Shown here one piece after another: positions 17,466 to 30,777 of a stretch of 64,000 nt of DNA. This DNA comes from Nocardia sp. CY41 (GTDB lineage: Bacteria > Actinomycetota > Actinomycetes > Mycobacteriales > Mycobacteriaceae): assembly GCF_009829325.1 (NCBI RefSeq), contig NZ_VUOS01000009.1, forward strand, positions 248,001 to 312,000. The letters are read 5' to 3'. The notes beneath the pieces were generated by a model. That model worked only from the letters and a program-made list of their open reading frames with translations, ran no database searches and was not told the DNA's origin. The position numbers and the translations under genes were made by a program. Position 1 is the first letter of the stretch; every line of letters begins with the position of its first letter.

Positions 17466-18470
17466 TCACCGGCAGGCTCGTGCGGTCGGCTCGGGGTCGG
17501 TGAACACGCTGCTGCCGTAGACATCTCGGTCGGTCAGCGTGATCAGATCGGTCTTGGTCAACGGCCTGCGCAGTTCGACGAGACGCTTGGCCTGCCGCAA
17601 CCGGCAGCGGTCCAGCGCATTGCGCACGCTGCGCGCGTTGGAGAAACGCGGACGAGCCATCCGGCGTTCCAGGTACTCCCCGAACGCCGTCCGCGCCGCG
17701 TCGTCGAAATGGAAGTTCTCCGCGGCCACCATGAGTTCGGCGATGGACAGCAGTTCCGCCTCGGTGTAGTCGGCGAACTCCAGGTGATGGGCCACCCGCG
17801 AGGACAGGCCCGGATTGGCGGAGAAGAAGCGGTCCATCCGGTCGGGGTATCCCGCGAAGATCACCACCAAGCTGGCGCGCTCGTTCTCCATCTCCTGCAA
17901 CAGGATCTCGATCACTTCCTGCCCGTAGTCGCGTTCGTTCTCCGGCCGGAACAGGTAGTAGGCCTCGTCGATGAACAGCACACCGCCCGCCGCTTTGGCC
18001 AGCGCCTCCTTGGTCTTCGGTGCGGTGTGCCCGATGAATTGGCCCACCAGATCGTCTCGCGTGACCGTGTGCACCTTCGGTTTGCGGATGTAGCCGAGGG
18101 CGTGCAGCATCTGCGCCATTCGCAGCGCCACCGTCGTCTTGCCCGTCCCCGGTCCACCGGTGAAGCTCATGTGCATGGTGGGCCGCGACGAGGTCAGGCC
18201 GAATCGCTGCCGCGCACGGTCGATCAGCAGCAGCGCCGCGATCTCGCGGACCCGCCGCTTCACCGGGGCCAGCCCGATCAGTTCCGCGTCCAGTCTGCGC
18301 AGCGTCTCCTCGACATCGTGACCCGCGATGTCGGCGGACAGATCCAGCACCGCGTCCTCGCCCAGAATCTCCGGCTCCTCCGGTTCGGCGGGCGCCGTCC
18401 GCACCGCGCCGGGGACATCGGCCCCCGGGCGGTGCAGACGGAATCCGGAGCCGTTGCGCTCAGCCGCCAT
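17466..18470 (-). CDS. cbbX: CbbX, AAA+ activase of red-type Rubisco
   Basis: This AAA+ ATPase of about 334 residues removes inhibitory sugar phosphates from red-type Rubisco by pulling on the large-subunit tail. It has Walker [10 protein letters not shown], Walker [12 protein letters not shown] and a sensor/arginine-finger region around [14 protein letters not shown]. The first 60 residues are a low-complexity linker. Start ATG 18470 is preferred because GGGAG lies nine bases upstream and it overlaps the cbbS end by 11 bases. An in-frame start at 18500 would add ten residues inside cbbS. Confidence 0.9.
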   Translation of the reverse strand: MAAERNGSGFRLHRPGADVPGAVRTAPAEPEEPEILGEDAVLDLSADIAGHDVEETLRRLDAELIGLAPVKRRVREIAALLLIDRARQRFGLTSSRPTMHMSFTGGPGTGKTTVALRMAQMLHALGYIRKPKVHTVTRDDLVGQFIGHTAPKTKEALAKAAGGVLFIDEAYYLFRPENERDYGQEVIEILLQEMENERASLVVIFAGYPDRMDRFFSANPGLSSRVAHHLEFADYTEAELLSIAELMVAAENFHFDDAARTAFGEYLERRMARPRFSNARSVRNALDRCRLRQAKRLVELRRPLTKTDLITLTDRDVYGSSVFTDPEPTARACR

Positions 18471-18882
18471 ACCGGTCTCCCGGGCGGACGGTCGTCGCAT
18501 ACGAGTGCAGGCCGTACTTCTGCCTGCGGTCCGGCCCTTCGGTGCGGGTCAGCACGAAGCCGGGCTCGTCGGGCGGCCGCTGCACCAGGAAACTCAGCGC
18601 CGTCGTCTGCCTGGTGTAGCGGGCGTCATAGGCCAGCACCCGCACGTAATGGCGCGGAAAGGTGGCCCGGCACGCGTTGATCTCGGCCAGCACGCCGTCG
18701 GGCTCGTCGAGATCGAACAACGGCAATCCCCACATCTCCCAATAGGCGTTGCGCGGATGCGGGTCGTCGGTGTACTCGATGGACACCGGCCAGCTGTTGA
18801 GCAGCGCGTAGCGCACCTGGGCGGCGATCTGGTCGTCGGTCAGCGGCGGCAGGTAGCAGAACGTTCCGTGCCTGAGATACAT
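18460..18882 (-). CDS. cbbS: Rubisco small subunit, form IC type
   Basis: This is the 140-residue small subunit of ribulose bisphosphate carboxylase/oxygenase. The N-terminal [22 protein letters not shown] and the [10 protein letters not shown] segment are characteristic. The C-terminal extension ([18 protein letters not shown]) is the red-type beta-hairpin that seals the small-subunit ring. It is translated 21 bases after cbbL, with an AAGGA ribosome binding site. Confidence 0.93.
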   Translation of the reverse strand: MYLRHGTFCYLPPLTDDQIAAQVRYALLNSWPVSIEYTDDPHPRNAYWEMWGLPLFDLDEPDGVLAEINACRATFPRHYVRVLAYDARYTRQTTALSFLVQRPPDEPGFVLTRTEGPDRRQKYGLHSYATTVRPGDRYGG

Positions 18883-18903
18883 CGGTGAGTCCTTCCGGGA
18901 TGG

Positions 18904-22287
<3,384 letters not shown>

Positions 22288-22334
22288 GATCCTCTCCGGA
22301 CGATCCCGCGACCGCTCGACGTGCCGATCCGCGG

Positions 22335-23903
22335 CTACAGCTGGCCGTGTGGGGAGTCGAAGGTCAGCACGCGTCCGCCCAGTTGGATCTGGGCGCCGGG
22401 CGCGAGGGTGACCGGCCGGCCGGGGACCGCACGCACCCATTCCTGTCGTCCGGGATGACGGATGTGGGTGCCGTTGGTGGAGCCGCCGTCCACGACGGTG
22501 ACGTCCCACTCGACGAGGCGGATCTCCGCGTGCGCCCGGGACATCCCGCCCGAGCTGTCTTCCAGCCGTAGTGGGCGAGCGCCGCGCGCGACGGCCTCGG
22601 AATACTCCGGCTCGCGTCCGAGCACGCAGTCGCTGTCCAGCACGAACGACGTGCCGTCGTCCAGGAGCAGCACGCCCAGCGGAGGACGCACCCCCTCGCT
22701 CAGCACGCAGGTGAGCTGATCCATCCGGATGCCGCACACCGCGCAGAAGGACACCCGCGGATCGTTGTGATGACCGCGTGCGCACTGGAAGCCGTGCACG
22801 ATCACCCGATGTCCCAGCGTGTTCGAGCCGGTCGACCCGAGCGCCGCCGCGACGACCTCGGCCGAGGGCACCACCGTCTCGGCGAGATCCGCGTCGTTGG
22901 CGATCGCCTGGTCCCGGTCGGTGTGGTGTGCGGGCCGTGCCGGTCCCCGGTCCGGTCGCGGTGGCATCGGCTGCGCCACCGAAGGTGTCACGCCCGGCCC
23001 CGGCGTGGCCCGGCGCGCCGCTGCCTGAAGATCGACTTCCGTTGCGGCGTCGCCGGGCTCCTCGCCCTTACGCAGGCTCGGTGCCGACCGCGGCTGCGCT
23101 CCCGACACCTGCTCCGCTCCGGGACGGTGCGCCGGCGGCGCCTGAGGTGCGGCGGGTCCTGCGACCGCCGCAGGGTCTTGTGTCGGCGGAGCAGCGACCG
23201 AATGTGGTGTCGGCTCCGGCGGCGGCTCGACGTGCTGCGGTTCCTCGATCCGCTGCGGTTCAGGTGCCGATACCGGCCGCGGCACGGGCGGGACTTGCCG
23301 CGCGGATCCCGCCTCCGGTCGCCGTCCGGGTTCGCCGACACCGTGGGCCTCCGGTTCGGCGAGGTGCGCGTCCGGCACCGGCCCGGACCACCGCACCGCG
23401 CCCGACCCCGGTGCGGTCCCCTCGCCGAGCGCGAAGATGCCGCGCTCCGGGAGCGACTCCGCGGTCCATCCCGCCTCGTCCACGAACAACCCCGCGCCGG
23501 TGCCGGGTGCGGGCGTCACCATGCGGTCGACGGTGAATCCGGCGTCCCGGCCGCGCAGCACCTCCGTGCGGCCGGCGCCGGCGAGGACAGCGGTGACGCC
23601 ACCGTGCAGGAAAACCGCGAGACCGTTGTCCGCCGGCGTGACCACGCCGAACTCGACCTCGTCCTCCTCCCCGTTGGCCAGCCCCATCAGCCAGGTCGTG
23701 GCCGACCGCGCCACCGCCCGCCCGCTGCGACTCCGGTCCCGCGCCACGGCCTCGCGCACGATGTCCAGCAGCGCCGCCATCGTCCGGGCCGCCACCGTGT
23801 CGGCCGTGACGCTGCCGTCGCCGCGGTGCGCGACGACCACGACGGCACCGCTCGCGCTCGCCACCAGGTGGGCGCCGGGCAACACCTCGATCTGCGCGCT
23901 CAC
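22335..23903 (-). CDS. FHA-domain protein with long disordered linker
   Basis: This 522-residue protein has three parts. Residues 1-170 form an N-terminal domain resembling a PP2C- or protease-like sensing fold, though no catalytic motif is identified. Residues about 170-370 are a Pro/Ala/Glu-rich disordered linker. Near residue 385 is a zinc-ribbon-like CARGHHNDPRVSFCAVCG, and the C-terminus is an FHA phosphothreonine-binding domain with LGREPEYS, SRAHAEIRL and STNGTHI. GTG 23903 overlaps the stop of the preceding membrane-protein gene by four bases. FHA domains bind Ser/Thr-kinase targets, so this is the likely signalling output of the three-gene cluster. The larger open frame upstream is antisense shadow. 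Confidence 0.75.
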   Translation of the reverse strand: MSAQIEVLPGAHLVASASGAVVVVAHRGDGSVTADTVAARTMAALLDIVREAVARDRSRSGRAVARSATTWLMGLANGEEDEVEFGVVTPADNGLAVFLHGGVTAVLAGAGRTEVLRGRDAGFTVDRMVTPAPGTGAGLFVDEAGWTAESLPERGIFALGEGTAPGSGAVRWSGPVPDAHLAEPEAHGVGEPGRRPEAGSARQVPPVPRPVSAPEPQRIEEPQHVEPPPEPTPHSVAAPPTQDPAAVAGPAAPQAPPAHRPGAEQVSGAQPRSAPSLRKGEEPGDAATEVDLQAAARRATPGPGVTPSVAQPMPPRPDRGPARPAHHTDRDQAIANDADLAETVVPSAEVVAAALGSTGSNTLGHRVIVHGFQCARGHHNDPRVSFCAVCGIRMDQLTCVLSEGVRPPLGVLLLDDGTSFVLDSDCVLGREPEYSEAVARGARPLRLEDSSGGMSRAHAEIRLVEWDVTVVDGGSTNGTHIRHPGRQEWVRAVPGRPVTLAPGAQIQLGGRVLTFDSPHGQL

Positions 23904-24343
23904 AGGAACCGGCCGCCTTGGAAGCGCCACCGGTGGAACACCACCCGCATGGGACCGTTCACGATGAGCCAGAACACGATCCACGTGAGGACGAACTGGA
24001 TTCCGAACGCCACGAGCGACGGGCGCAGATGTCCGGGCAGGACCACCGTGGTGTAGCGCACGAGGACCCACATCAGCGCCCCCTCGTTGACGATGGTGAT
24101 GAAACCGAACAGGGTCGGCCAGTCCTTTTCCCAGCGGAACTGCTGCAGGAAATGGTAGAGCAATTCCCACAGCACACCGACCAGGACGGTGCCGAGCAGA
24201 ACCGACAACGTCACCCGGTACGCCTGGCCGATGCTCGACGAACCGGTCGGCAGGAACGGGGTGATGACCAGCGCGACGACGAAGCCGATCACGCTCAGCG
24301 CGAGAAGACGGGTCTGGATTCGCCCGTTCAAGGTAGGAAGCAT
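23900..24343 (-). CDS. Four-helix integral membrane protein
   Basis: This 147-residue protein has four predicted membrane spans: LLALSVIGFVVALVITPFL near 12-30, VTLSVLLGTVLVGVLWELL near 44-62, a segment near 80-98 and FVLTWIVFWLIVNG near 118-132. It belongs to no family I recognise. It is translationally coupled to the downstream FHA gene (GTGA overlap) and begins three bases after the flavoprotein stop, so the three proteins are made together and may form a membrane complex. Confidence 0.75.
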   Translation of the reverse strand: MLPTLNGRIQTRLLALSVIGFVVALVITPFLPTGSSSIGQAYRVTLSVLLGTVLVGVLWELLYHFLQQFRWEKDWPTLFGFITIVNEGALMWVLVRYTTVVLPGHLRPSLVAFGIQFVLTWIVFWLIVNGPMRVVFHRWRFQGGRFL

Positions 24344-24346
24344 CGC

Positions 24347-25888
24347 TCAGATCTTCTCGTTCGTAACCCACAGCCACCATTGCCGTGTGGAGCGCAGCGG
24401 ACCCATCCTGCGGCAGAACCCGACCGCGGCCAGATCGTCGGCGATCTCCTGCGCGGCGATCTGCAGGCCGAGGAAGGTGTCCACGCCGACGAACGGCCCG
24501 CCGAGCGTCGCGCTGCCGGAGGCGTACATCCGGCCCGTGCCGCTCCGGGTGCCGATCAGCTCGAAGGTCGTCTCCACGTCCAGCCTGCCGAGCGGATTGC
24601 GCCCGGCGCCCGCGTGGTCCAGCAGGTCGGCCAGCAAACGGTGCTCGCGGATGTCGGCTTCCAACCCCGTGCAGTCGATGATGTAGTCGACGGTGGTGTC
24701 GAACGGTTGCGTCGGTGGCGGAAACGGCAGCGGCGCAGTGGTATCCGGGAGGATCGTCGCGACCACGCCTTGGCGGCCACTGGCGGGGCGTGGAGCCCGC
24801 ATCGTGCCCGCCATCACCTGGTACCAGCCTTCTCGGCGGCCGCGGCGCAATTGTTCCTGCCAGTTGTCCCGGATCGGGGTGTTGGTGCCGGAGATCTCCT
24901 TGTACGCCCGGGCCCGTTCCTCGCCTTGCAGTCGCCGCACCTTCTGCTTGAGCTGACCGCCCCAGACCGACTTCGGATAGTTGAAGCCCTGGTAGGCCCA
25001 CCCGTCGCCGCCCTTGAGCCGGCTGAAGACGTTCTTGCCGTGCGGGCCGGCGATATAGGTACGGAACAGATGCAGGATCCTGGTGTCGAGCCGGTAGGTG
25101 TCCCGGTCGTCGATGAGCCGCTGCAGGACGCGGCTGGCCACGATCCCGCTGCCGCGGATGAGCACGGTGCCGGGGCACCGCTGCAGCGCCTGGTAGACGT
25201 GCTCGTGCGGCTCGTAGGCGTTGACCACGCGCGTCGGATCGCGATGGGTCTCGCGGTACTCCTGCAGGTCCGGCAGCAGTTTCAGACCCGGATAACCCAC
25301 CGCGACATGCACATACGTGCTGCGGAAAGCCACCCGCTTGGTCGGCGTGGAACCCGCGGGCGGGGTGAGGATGGTGAAGTATCCGCCGCCGTGGCGCTTG
25401 CGGACCATCCGTACGTGACCTCGGTGCAGGGAGCGGGCGTAACCGATGCGGTGGAACTCCCGCTCCATCGCGGCGAACGCCTGGCCCGCGCGGGGGGTGT
25501 AGTAATTCGCGAAGATCGGTTCGGTGAAGACGTTCCACAGCGGCCCGAGCGATCGGTCCGCGATCGCCTCCCGTACCGCGTAGGACGGAAAGCCCCAGAT
25601 GTTGTCCGGTGTCGAGGCCGAATCGCTGCGCAGGCGCTCGCCGCGGGGAATCTGCGAGACCCTGGTCAGATATTCGTAGGACGCCCACGGGTGCTCCTGT
25701 GGACCGAGCACCGCCATCGCCTCCGCGGGCACGCCGAAGATCCGGAGGGTGTCGTAGGTGACGAACGATCCGATTCCGCTGCCGATGGTCACGAACGGTA
25801 CGTCGACCACCGGAATCCCTGCGCCGCCCAGCATTTCATCGGTCCACACGTCGGTGTCGACGAGGGCCTGCGTGATATCTCCCCGCAT
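24347..25888 (-). CDS. FAD/NAD(P)-binding flavoprotein-like protein of unknown function
   Basis: This 513-residue protein has an N-terminal dinucleotide-binding glycine motif, TIGSGIGSFVTYDTLR near residue 35, after a 25-residue lead. The middle and C-terminal parts (IIDCTGLEADIREHRL; MYASGSATLGGPFVGVDTFLGLQIAAQEI) resemble the cofactor-closing segments of flavin oxidoreductases and monooxygenases. ATG 25888 is the first good start. It leads an operon with a membrane protein and an FHA protein, an unusual partnership for a flavoenzyme. No substrate can be assigned. Confidence 0.65.
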   Translation of the reverse strand: MRGDITQALVDTDVWTDEMLGGAGIPVVDVPFVTIGSGIGSFVTYDTLRIFGVPAEAMAVLGPQEHPWASYEYLTRVSQIPRGERLRSDSASTPDNIWGFPSYAVREAIADRSLGPLWNVFTEPIFANYYTPRAGQAFAAMEREFHRIGYARSLHRGHVRMVRKRHGGGYFTILTPPAGSTPTKRVAFRSTYVHVAVGYPGLKLLPDLQEYRETHRDPTRVVNAYEPHEHVYQALQRCPGTVLIRGSGIVASRVLQRLIDDRDTYRLDTRILHLFRTYIAGPHGKNVFSRLKGGDGWAYQGFNYPKSVWGGQLKQKVRRLQGEERARAYKEISGTNTPIRDNWQEQLRRGRREGWYQVMAGTMRAPRPASGRQGVVATILPDTTAPLPFPPPTQPFDTTVDYIIDCTGLEADIREHRLLADLLDHAGAGRNPLGRLDVETTFELIGTRSGTGRMYASGSATLGGPFVGVDTFLGLQIAAQEIADDLAAVGFCRRMGPLRSTRQWWLWVTNEKI

Positions 25889-26029
25889 GGGCCGGACTTT
25901 ACCGGCAGTTTCTTGTCAACTGCTTGCCATCGGCTTTCGCCGGACGACGCCGCCGGTGACGCGCGGTGCACGACGCGCGCGGACGATCTGCGCCGAACCT
26001 GCCACGCGGTCCACCCTCGCGGACGTACC

Positions 26030-26449
26030 ATGCCGTTCGTGGCCGATTCTCCTCGTTCCACCCCGCTGCGGGTTCTCGTGTACAGCAATGACGCCGACAC
26101 CAGACGCCAGGTGATCCAGGCCTTGGGCAAGCGCCCGAGCCCGGAGTTGCCGGAGTTCGCGTACCTCGAGGTCGCCACCGCCCCCGTGGTGATCGCGCAG
26201 ATGGACGCCGGAGGCATCGACCTGGCCGTGCTCGACGGCGAGGCGAGCCCGGCCGGCGGACTGGGCATCGCCAAGCAATTGAAAGACGAAGTCGATCCGT
26301 GCCCGCCGCTGCTGGTGCTCACCGGCCGCCCCGACGACGCATGGCTGGCCGGCTGGTCGCGTGCGGAGGCCGCGGTGGCGCACCCCATCGATCCGCTCCG
26401 GCTCACCGAGGCCGTCGTCGCGCTGCTGCGCAGCCGCTCCGCGGCCTGA
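26030..26449 (+). CDS. Response-regulator-like receiver protein next to nuo (Rv3143-like)
   Basis: This 139-residue stand-alone receiver domain corresponds in position and sequence style to the Rv3143 gene upstream of nuoA in Mycobacterium. The phosphoacceptor-like Asp is in GGIDLAVLDGEASPAGG, and an acidic pocket residue is in VYSNDADTRRQV. The conserved switch lysine before the Pro near the end is replaced by His (AVAHPIDP), so phosphorylation signalling may be altered. ATG 26030 or GTG 26039 could be the start. No output domain is present; a role in sensing or assembling the respiratory chain is inferred from conserved linkage alone. Confidence 0.8.
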   Translation: MPFVADSPRSTPLRVLVYSNDADTRRQVIQALGKRPSPELPEFAYLEVATAPVVIAQMDAGGIDLAVLDGEASPAGGLGIAKQLKDEVDPCPPLLVLTGRPDDAWLAGWSRAEAAVAHPIDPLRLTEAVVALLRSRSAA

Positions 26450-26936
26450 CCGGGAGCCGCGCCCGCCCTGGACCGAAACGGACATTCATAGCGATCATGA
26501 ATTAGTTTCATCGCGCGCGTTGTCGCGCTTCGGCCCGGCTGCAACAACGCCCGAACTCCCCTTCCCCGACGCTCCCGGCCGCCGCCGGGCTGTCGCCGTC
26601 CCCGACTCCGAACCCGCTCGGGACCACATTTGACGTCGCACTACGCGACACTCCGACGCTGCCAACTGACCGTTCACCCAACGTCACGGTCACCCTTCCC
26701 GGATTACCACCGTTTCGGTCATAAATGCTTGTACTGAATTCGATCAAACGGCGGCACCAAACCCGCTGCGGAGCCCCCTTTCAGTTGTAGGCTGTGCCGT
26801 ACCTCACAAGGAAGCGGATCAGGGAATGACCGGTTCCGGGTGGAGCCGAGGGCGAGTCTGGCCGAGGCGGACAACGACGTCAGCCCGCCTCGGACGCTGT
26901 TGTCAGCTGCAGCTCGCAAGGAGGGGAAGTGCAGTC
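26450..26936 (+). promoter_or_regulatory. 487-base leader and promoter region of the nuo operon
   Basis: No credible gene lies here. The centre is AT-richer than the surroundings (around 26710-26760, with TTGTACTGAATTCGATC). A GTCGC-ACTAC-GCGAC inverted repeat sits at 26635-26649. An AAGGAGG-like ribosome binding site at about 26918-26924 precedes the nuoA GTG. The likely main promoter of the 15.8-kb nuo operon is in this stretch, but no -10/-35 pair is clear enough to mark. Confidence 0.5.
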
Positions 26937-27317
26937 GTGAATATCGAGGTGCCGACGCTCGTACTCGGCGCGATCGCGGCGGCGTTCGCGCTGTTCTCCA
27001 TCGTCCTCTCGGCCCTGGTCGGCCCGAAGCGGCGCAACCGGGCGAAGCTGGAACCCTACGAATGCGGGATCGAACCCACCCCGCATGCCGTGGCCGGCGG
27101 GCCGGGAAACGTTACCGGACAACGCTTTCCGGTGAAGTACTACCTCACCGCGATGTTGTTCATCATCTTCGACATCGAGATCGTGTTCCTCTACCCGTGG
27201 GCAGTCCACTTCGATGCGCTCGGTCTCTTCGGTCTGGCCGCGATGGCGTTGTTCATCGTCAACGTCTCGGTGGCCTACGCCTACGAGTGGAAGCGCGGCG
27301 GGCTCAGCTGGGACTGA
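26937..27317 (+). CDS. nuoA: NADH-quinone oxidoreductase subunit A
   Basis: This 126-residue subunit has three membrane helices and belongs to the membrane arm of complex I at the quinone-site junction. The loop EPYECGIEPTPHA with its conserved Cys, and YYLTAMLFIIFDIEIVFLYPWA in helix 2, are diagnostic. GTG 26937 starts immediately before helix 1. It is the first gene of the nuo operon, 51 bases upstream of nuoB. Confidence 0.93.
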   Translation: MNIEVPTLVLGAIAAAFALFSIVLSALVGPKRRNRAKLEPYECGIEPTPHAVAGGPGNVTGQRFPVKYYLTAMLFIIFDIEIVFLYPWAVHFDALGLFGLAAMALFIVNVSVAYAYEWKRGGLSWD

Positions 27318-27368
27318 ATGCCGCGCAATCGAATTCGTAGGCGACGAGTGGAAGCGAGTCAGTAGAAC

Positions 27369-27923
27369 ATGGGTCTCGAGGAGAAACTGCCCAGCGGCTT
27401 CCTGCTGAGCACGGTCGAAGATTTCGCCGGATTCCTGCGCAAAGGCTCCCTATGGCCCGCCACCTTCGGGCTGGCGTGCTGCGCCATCGAGATGATGGCC
27501 ACCGGCGGAGGCCGGTTCGACATCGCCCGTTTCGGCATGGAAGCATTCCGCGCCTCGCCGCGGCAGGCCGATCTGATGATCGTCGCAGGCCGGGTGAGCC
27601 AGAAGATGGCCCCGGTGCTGCGCCAGGTCTACGACCAGATGACCGAACCGAAATGGGTGCTGGCGATGGGCGTCTGCGCGTCGTCGGGCGGGATGTTCAA
27701 CAACTACGCCATCGTGCAGGGCGTCGATCACGTGGTGCCGGTCGACATCTACCTGCCGGGCTGCCCGCCCCGGCCGGAGATGCTGCTGAACGCGATCCTG
27801 GCACTGCACGCCAAAATTCAACAGATGCCGCTCGGCGTCAACCGCGAGGAAGCCATCCGCGCCGCCGAACAGGCCGCGCTCGCCTCGACGCCGACCATCC
27901 GGATGGAGGGTCTGCTGCGATGA
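27369..27923 (+). CDS. nuoB: NADH-quinone oxidoreductase subunit B
   Basis: This 184-residue peripheral-arm subunit holds the terminal N2 [4Fe-4S] cluster next to the quinone site. The tandem cysteines in [13 protein letters not shown], together with [16 protein letters not shown] and [10 protein letters not shown], supply the cluster ligands. Its stop overlaps the nuoC start by four bases (ATGA). Confidence 0.95.
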   Translation: MGLEEKLPSGFLLSTVEDFAGFLRKGSLWPATFGLACCAIEMMATGGGRFDIARFGMEAFRASPRQADLMIVAGRVSQKMAPVLRQVYDQMTEPKWVLAMGVCASSGGMFNNYAIVQGVDHVVPVDIYLPGCPPRPEMLLNAILALHAKIQQMPLGVNREEAIRAAEQAALASTPTIRMEGLLR

Positions 27924-28697
27924 CCTTCGACACCCCCGACGACACCGACGCCCCGCCCGCGCACGACGCGATCGACGCGGCGGCCACGGCGGGCCCCGAA
28001 GGCACCTTGCCGGAAGAGGATCCCGCACAGGCCGGCGCCGAGGTGATCGGCGTACGCCGCGGCATGTTCGGTGTCACCGGCACCGGCGACACCTCGGGTT
28101 ACGGTCGGCTGGTCCGCCCCGTGACGCTGCCCGGCAGCACGCCGGCCCCGTACGGCGGGTACTTCGACGAGGTGGTCGACGCGCTGCGCGCCGCGCTCAC
28201 CGCCACGGGTGTCCGCCTGGACGCGGCGCTGGAGAAAGTGATCGTCTTCCGCGGCGAGCTCACCCTGCACGCGCACCGCGAGCAGCTGGTCACGGTGGCT
28301 CGCGCGTTGCGCGACGACCCCGCATTGCGTTTCGAACTCTGCCTCGGCGTCGACGGGGTGCACTATCCGGAGGATTCCGGCCGCGAACTGCACGCCGTTT
28401 ATCCACCTCATGTCGATCACACACAACCGCCGCCTGCGGGTGGAGGTCGCCGCGCCGGACGCGGACCCGCATATTCCGTCGCTCTACGAGGTGTATCCGA
28501 CCACCGACTGGCACGAACGCGAAACCTACGACTTCTTCGGCATCCGGTTCGACGGGCACCCCTCGCTGACCCGGATCACCATGCCGGACGACTGGCGCGG
28601 CCACCCCCAGCGCAAGGACTACCCGCTCGGCGGGATCCCGGTCGAATACAAGGGCGCGCGCATCCCGCCGCCCGACGAGCGGAGGGCATACAGCTGA
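27920..28697 (+). pseudogene. nuoC: NADH-quinone oxidoreductase subunit C, apparent +1 frameshift
   Basis: NuoC (30-kDa subunit) is needed for peripheral-arm assembly of complex I. Reading from ATG 27920 gives a normal N-terminal two thirds up to GRELHAVYP. At 28403-28409 (CCACCTC) the frame breaks. One base later it resumes with [14 protein letters not shown], the [14 protein letters not shown] signature and the normal C-terminus [21 protein letters not shown]. The total span is 778 bases, 1 more than a multiple of 3, so a single inserted C explains it. All other nuo genes look intact, so a sequencing or assembly indel is likelier than loss. Reinitiation at ATG 28410 could otherwise make the C-terminal part. 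Confidence 0.85.
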
Positions 28698-30010
28698 TGA
28701 CCGACACCGACACCGACGTCGCCGAGCCCGCCACGGTCACCGTCGCGGGACAGGACTGGGACCAGGTTGCCGAGACGCTGTCCGGCGCGGGCGAGGAACG
28801 CATCGTCGTCAACATGGGTCCCCAGCACCCGTCCACGCACGGCGTGCTGCGGCTGATCCTGGAGATCGAGGGCGAAACGGTCACCGAGGCTCGCTGCGGC
28901 ATCGGCTACCTGCACACCGGGATCGAGAAGAACCTCGAATTCCGCAACTGGACCCAGGGCGTCACCTTCGTCACCCGTATGGACTACCTGTCGCCGTTCT
29001 TCAACGAGACGGCGTACTGCCTTGGCGTGGAGAAACTGCTCGACATCACCGAACAGATCCCGGAGCGCGCCACGGTCGTGCGCGTGCTGCTGATGGAGCT
29101 CAATCGCATCTCCTCGCACCTCGTCGCGCTGGCCACCGGCGGCATGGAACTCGGCGCGCTGACGCCGATGCTGTTCGGATTCCGCGAGCGCGAGCTGATT
29201 CTCGACGTGTTCGAGACGATCACCGGCCTGCGGATGAACCACGCCTACATCCGCCCCGGCGGCCTGTCCCAGGACCTGCCCGACAACGGGGTGACCAAGG
29301 TGCGCGAACTGCTCGCGCTGCTGCCCAAGCGGCTACGCGACATGGAACACCTGCTCACCGCCAACCCGATCTGGAAGGCCCGCACCCAGAACATCGGCTA
29401 CCTCGACCTGCAGGGTTGCATGGCCCTCGGCATCACCGGCCCAGTGCTCCGGGCCACCGGCCTGCCGCACGACCTGCGCAAAGCGCAGCCCTACTGCGGC
29501 TACGAGAACTACGAATTCGACATCCCCACCACCACCGGATGCGACTGCTACGGCCGTTACGTCATCCGGGTGGAGGAGATGAAGGAGTCGCTGAAGATCG
29601 TCGAGCAGTGCCTGGACCGGTTGCGGCCCGGGCCGGTCATGATCGACGACAAGAAGATCGCCTGGCCGGCCGACCTGCAGGTCGGCGCGGACGGACTCGG
29701 CAACTCCCCCAAGCACATCGGCAAGATCATGGGCACGTCCATGGAAGGGCTGATCCACCACTTCAAGCTGGTCACCGAAGGCATCCGCGTGCCCGCGGGC
29801 CAGGTGTACACGGCGGTGGAGTCACCCCGCGGCGAACTGGGCGTGCACATGGTCAGCGACGGCGGCACCCGGCCCTACCGGGTGCACTATCGCGACCCCT
29901 CGTTCACCAATCTGCAAGCGGTCGCGGCGATGTGCGAGGGCGGCATGGTCGCCGACGTCATCGCCTCGGTCGCCAGCATCGACCCGGTCATGGGCGGAGT
30001 GGACCGATGA
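28697..30010 (+). CDS. nuoD: NADH-quinone oxidoreductase subunit D
   Basis: This 437-residue 49-kDa-type subunit forms the quinone pocket with NuoB. Signature blocks are [16 protein letters not shown] with the quinone-site His, [27 protein letters not shown] and the C-terminal [10 protein letters not shown] 25-residue acidic N-terminal lead is typical of actinobacteria. ATG 28697 shares one base with the nuoC stop, and the stop overlaps nuoE by four. Confidence 0.95.
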   Translation: MTDTDTDVAEPATVTVAGQDWDQVAETLSGAGEERIVVNMGPQHPSTHGVLRLILEIEGETVTEARCGIGYLHTGIEKNLEFRNWTQGVTFVTRMDYLSPFFNETAYCLGVEKLLDITEQIPERATVVRVLLMELNRISSHLVALATGGMELGALTPMLFGFRERELILDVFETITGLRMNHAYIRPGGLSQDLPDNGVTKVRELLALLPKRLRDMEHLLTANPIWKARTQNIGYLDLQGCMALGITGPVLRATGLPHDLRKAQPYCGYENYEFDIPTTTGCDCYGRYVIRVEEMKESLKIVEQCLDRLRPGPVMIDDKKIAWPADLQVGADGLGNSPKHIGKIMGTSMEGLIHHFKLVTEGIRVPAGQVYTAVESPRGELGVHMVSDGGTRPYRVHYRDPSFTNLQAVAAMCEGGMVADVIASVASIDPVMGGVDR

Positions 30011-30777
30011 ACCAGACGACGCACGGCGACAGCCCGAACGGCGGTGGGTACGGAACCGGCGGGACCCAAGTCCTGCTGAAGCTCAGCACCCGGCCCGAGC
30101 CCTATCAGCCTTTCGTGCGCGAACGGCTGGAAACCGACGCCAAGGAGATCATCGCGCGCTATCCGCACCCGCGCTCGGCGCTACTGCCGCTGCTGCACCT
30201 GGTGCAGTCCGAGGAAGGCTACGTCACCGGCACCGGCATCGAGTTCTGCGCGGAGCAGTTGGGTTTGACCGGCGCGGAAGTGACCGCGGTGGCCACCTTC
30301 TATTCGATGTTCCGGCGCACACCCACCGGCGACTACCACGTCGGGGTCTGTACCAACACGCTCTGCGCGGTCATGGGCGGCGATGCCATCCTCGCCGCGC
30401 TCGAGCGCCACCTCGGCATCGGGCACGGCGAGACCACAGCGGACGGATCGATCACCCTCGAGCACGTCGAGTGCAACGCGGCCTGCGACTTCGCGCCGGT
30501 GGTCATGGTCAACTGGGAATTCTTCGACAACCAGACACCGGAATCGGCGCAGGCCCTGGTGGACGCGCTGCGAGCCGGCCGGCGAGTCACCCCGACCCGG
30601 GGCGCGCCGCTGTGCACGTTCAAGCAGACCGCCCGCATCCTCGCCGGGTTCCCCGACGAGCGCCCCGGCGTGCTCGACGGCGCCGCCGGTGACGCGACGC
30701 TCGCCGGTCTGCGGGTCGCCCGCGAACAGGGCATGCGAGCCCCTGCGCCGCACGAGGATCCGGAGGGCCCGCGATGA
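30007..30777 (+). CDS. nuoE: NADH-quinone oxidoreductase subunit E
   Basis: This 256-residue subunit carries the N1a [2Fe-2S] cluster in a thioredoxin-like fold. The ligands are in VCTNTLC and [11 protein letters not shown], and the helical [16 protein letters not shown] block precedes them. The C-terminal 60 residues form an actinobacterial extension. It is coupled by ATGA overlaps to nuoD upstream and nuoF downstream. Confidence 0.94.
   Translation: MNQTTHGDSPNGGGYGTGGTQVLLKLSTRPEPYQPFVRERLETDAKEIIARYPHPRSALLPLLHLVQSEEGYVTGTGIEFCAEQLGLTGAEVTAVATFYSMFRRTPTGDYHVGVCTNTLCAVMGGDAILAALERHLGIGHGETTADGSITLEHVECNAACDFAPVVMVNWEFFDNQTPESAQALVDALRAGRRVTPTRGAPLCTFKQTARILAGFPDERPGVLDGAAGDATLAGLRVAREQGMRAPAPHEDPEGPR

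Noticed and set aside
22335..25688. One 1117-residue minus-strand frame spanning the FHA gene and beyond
   Set aside because: Only its last 522 residues are the FHA protein; the rest runs out of frame through the membrane and flavoprotein genes.
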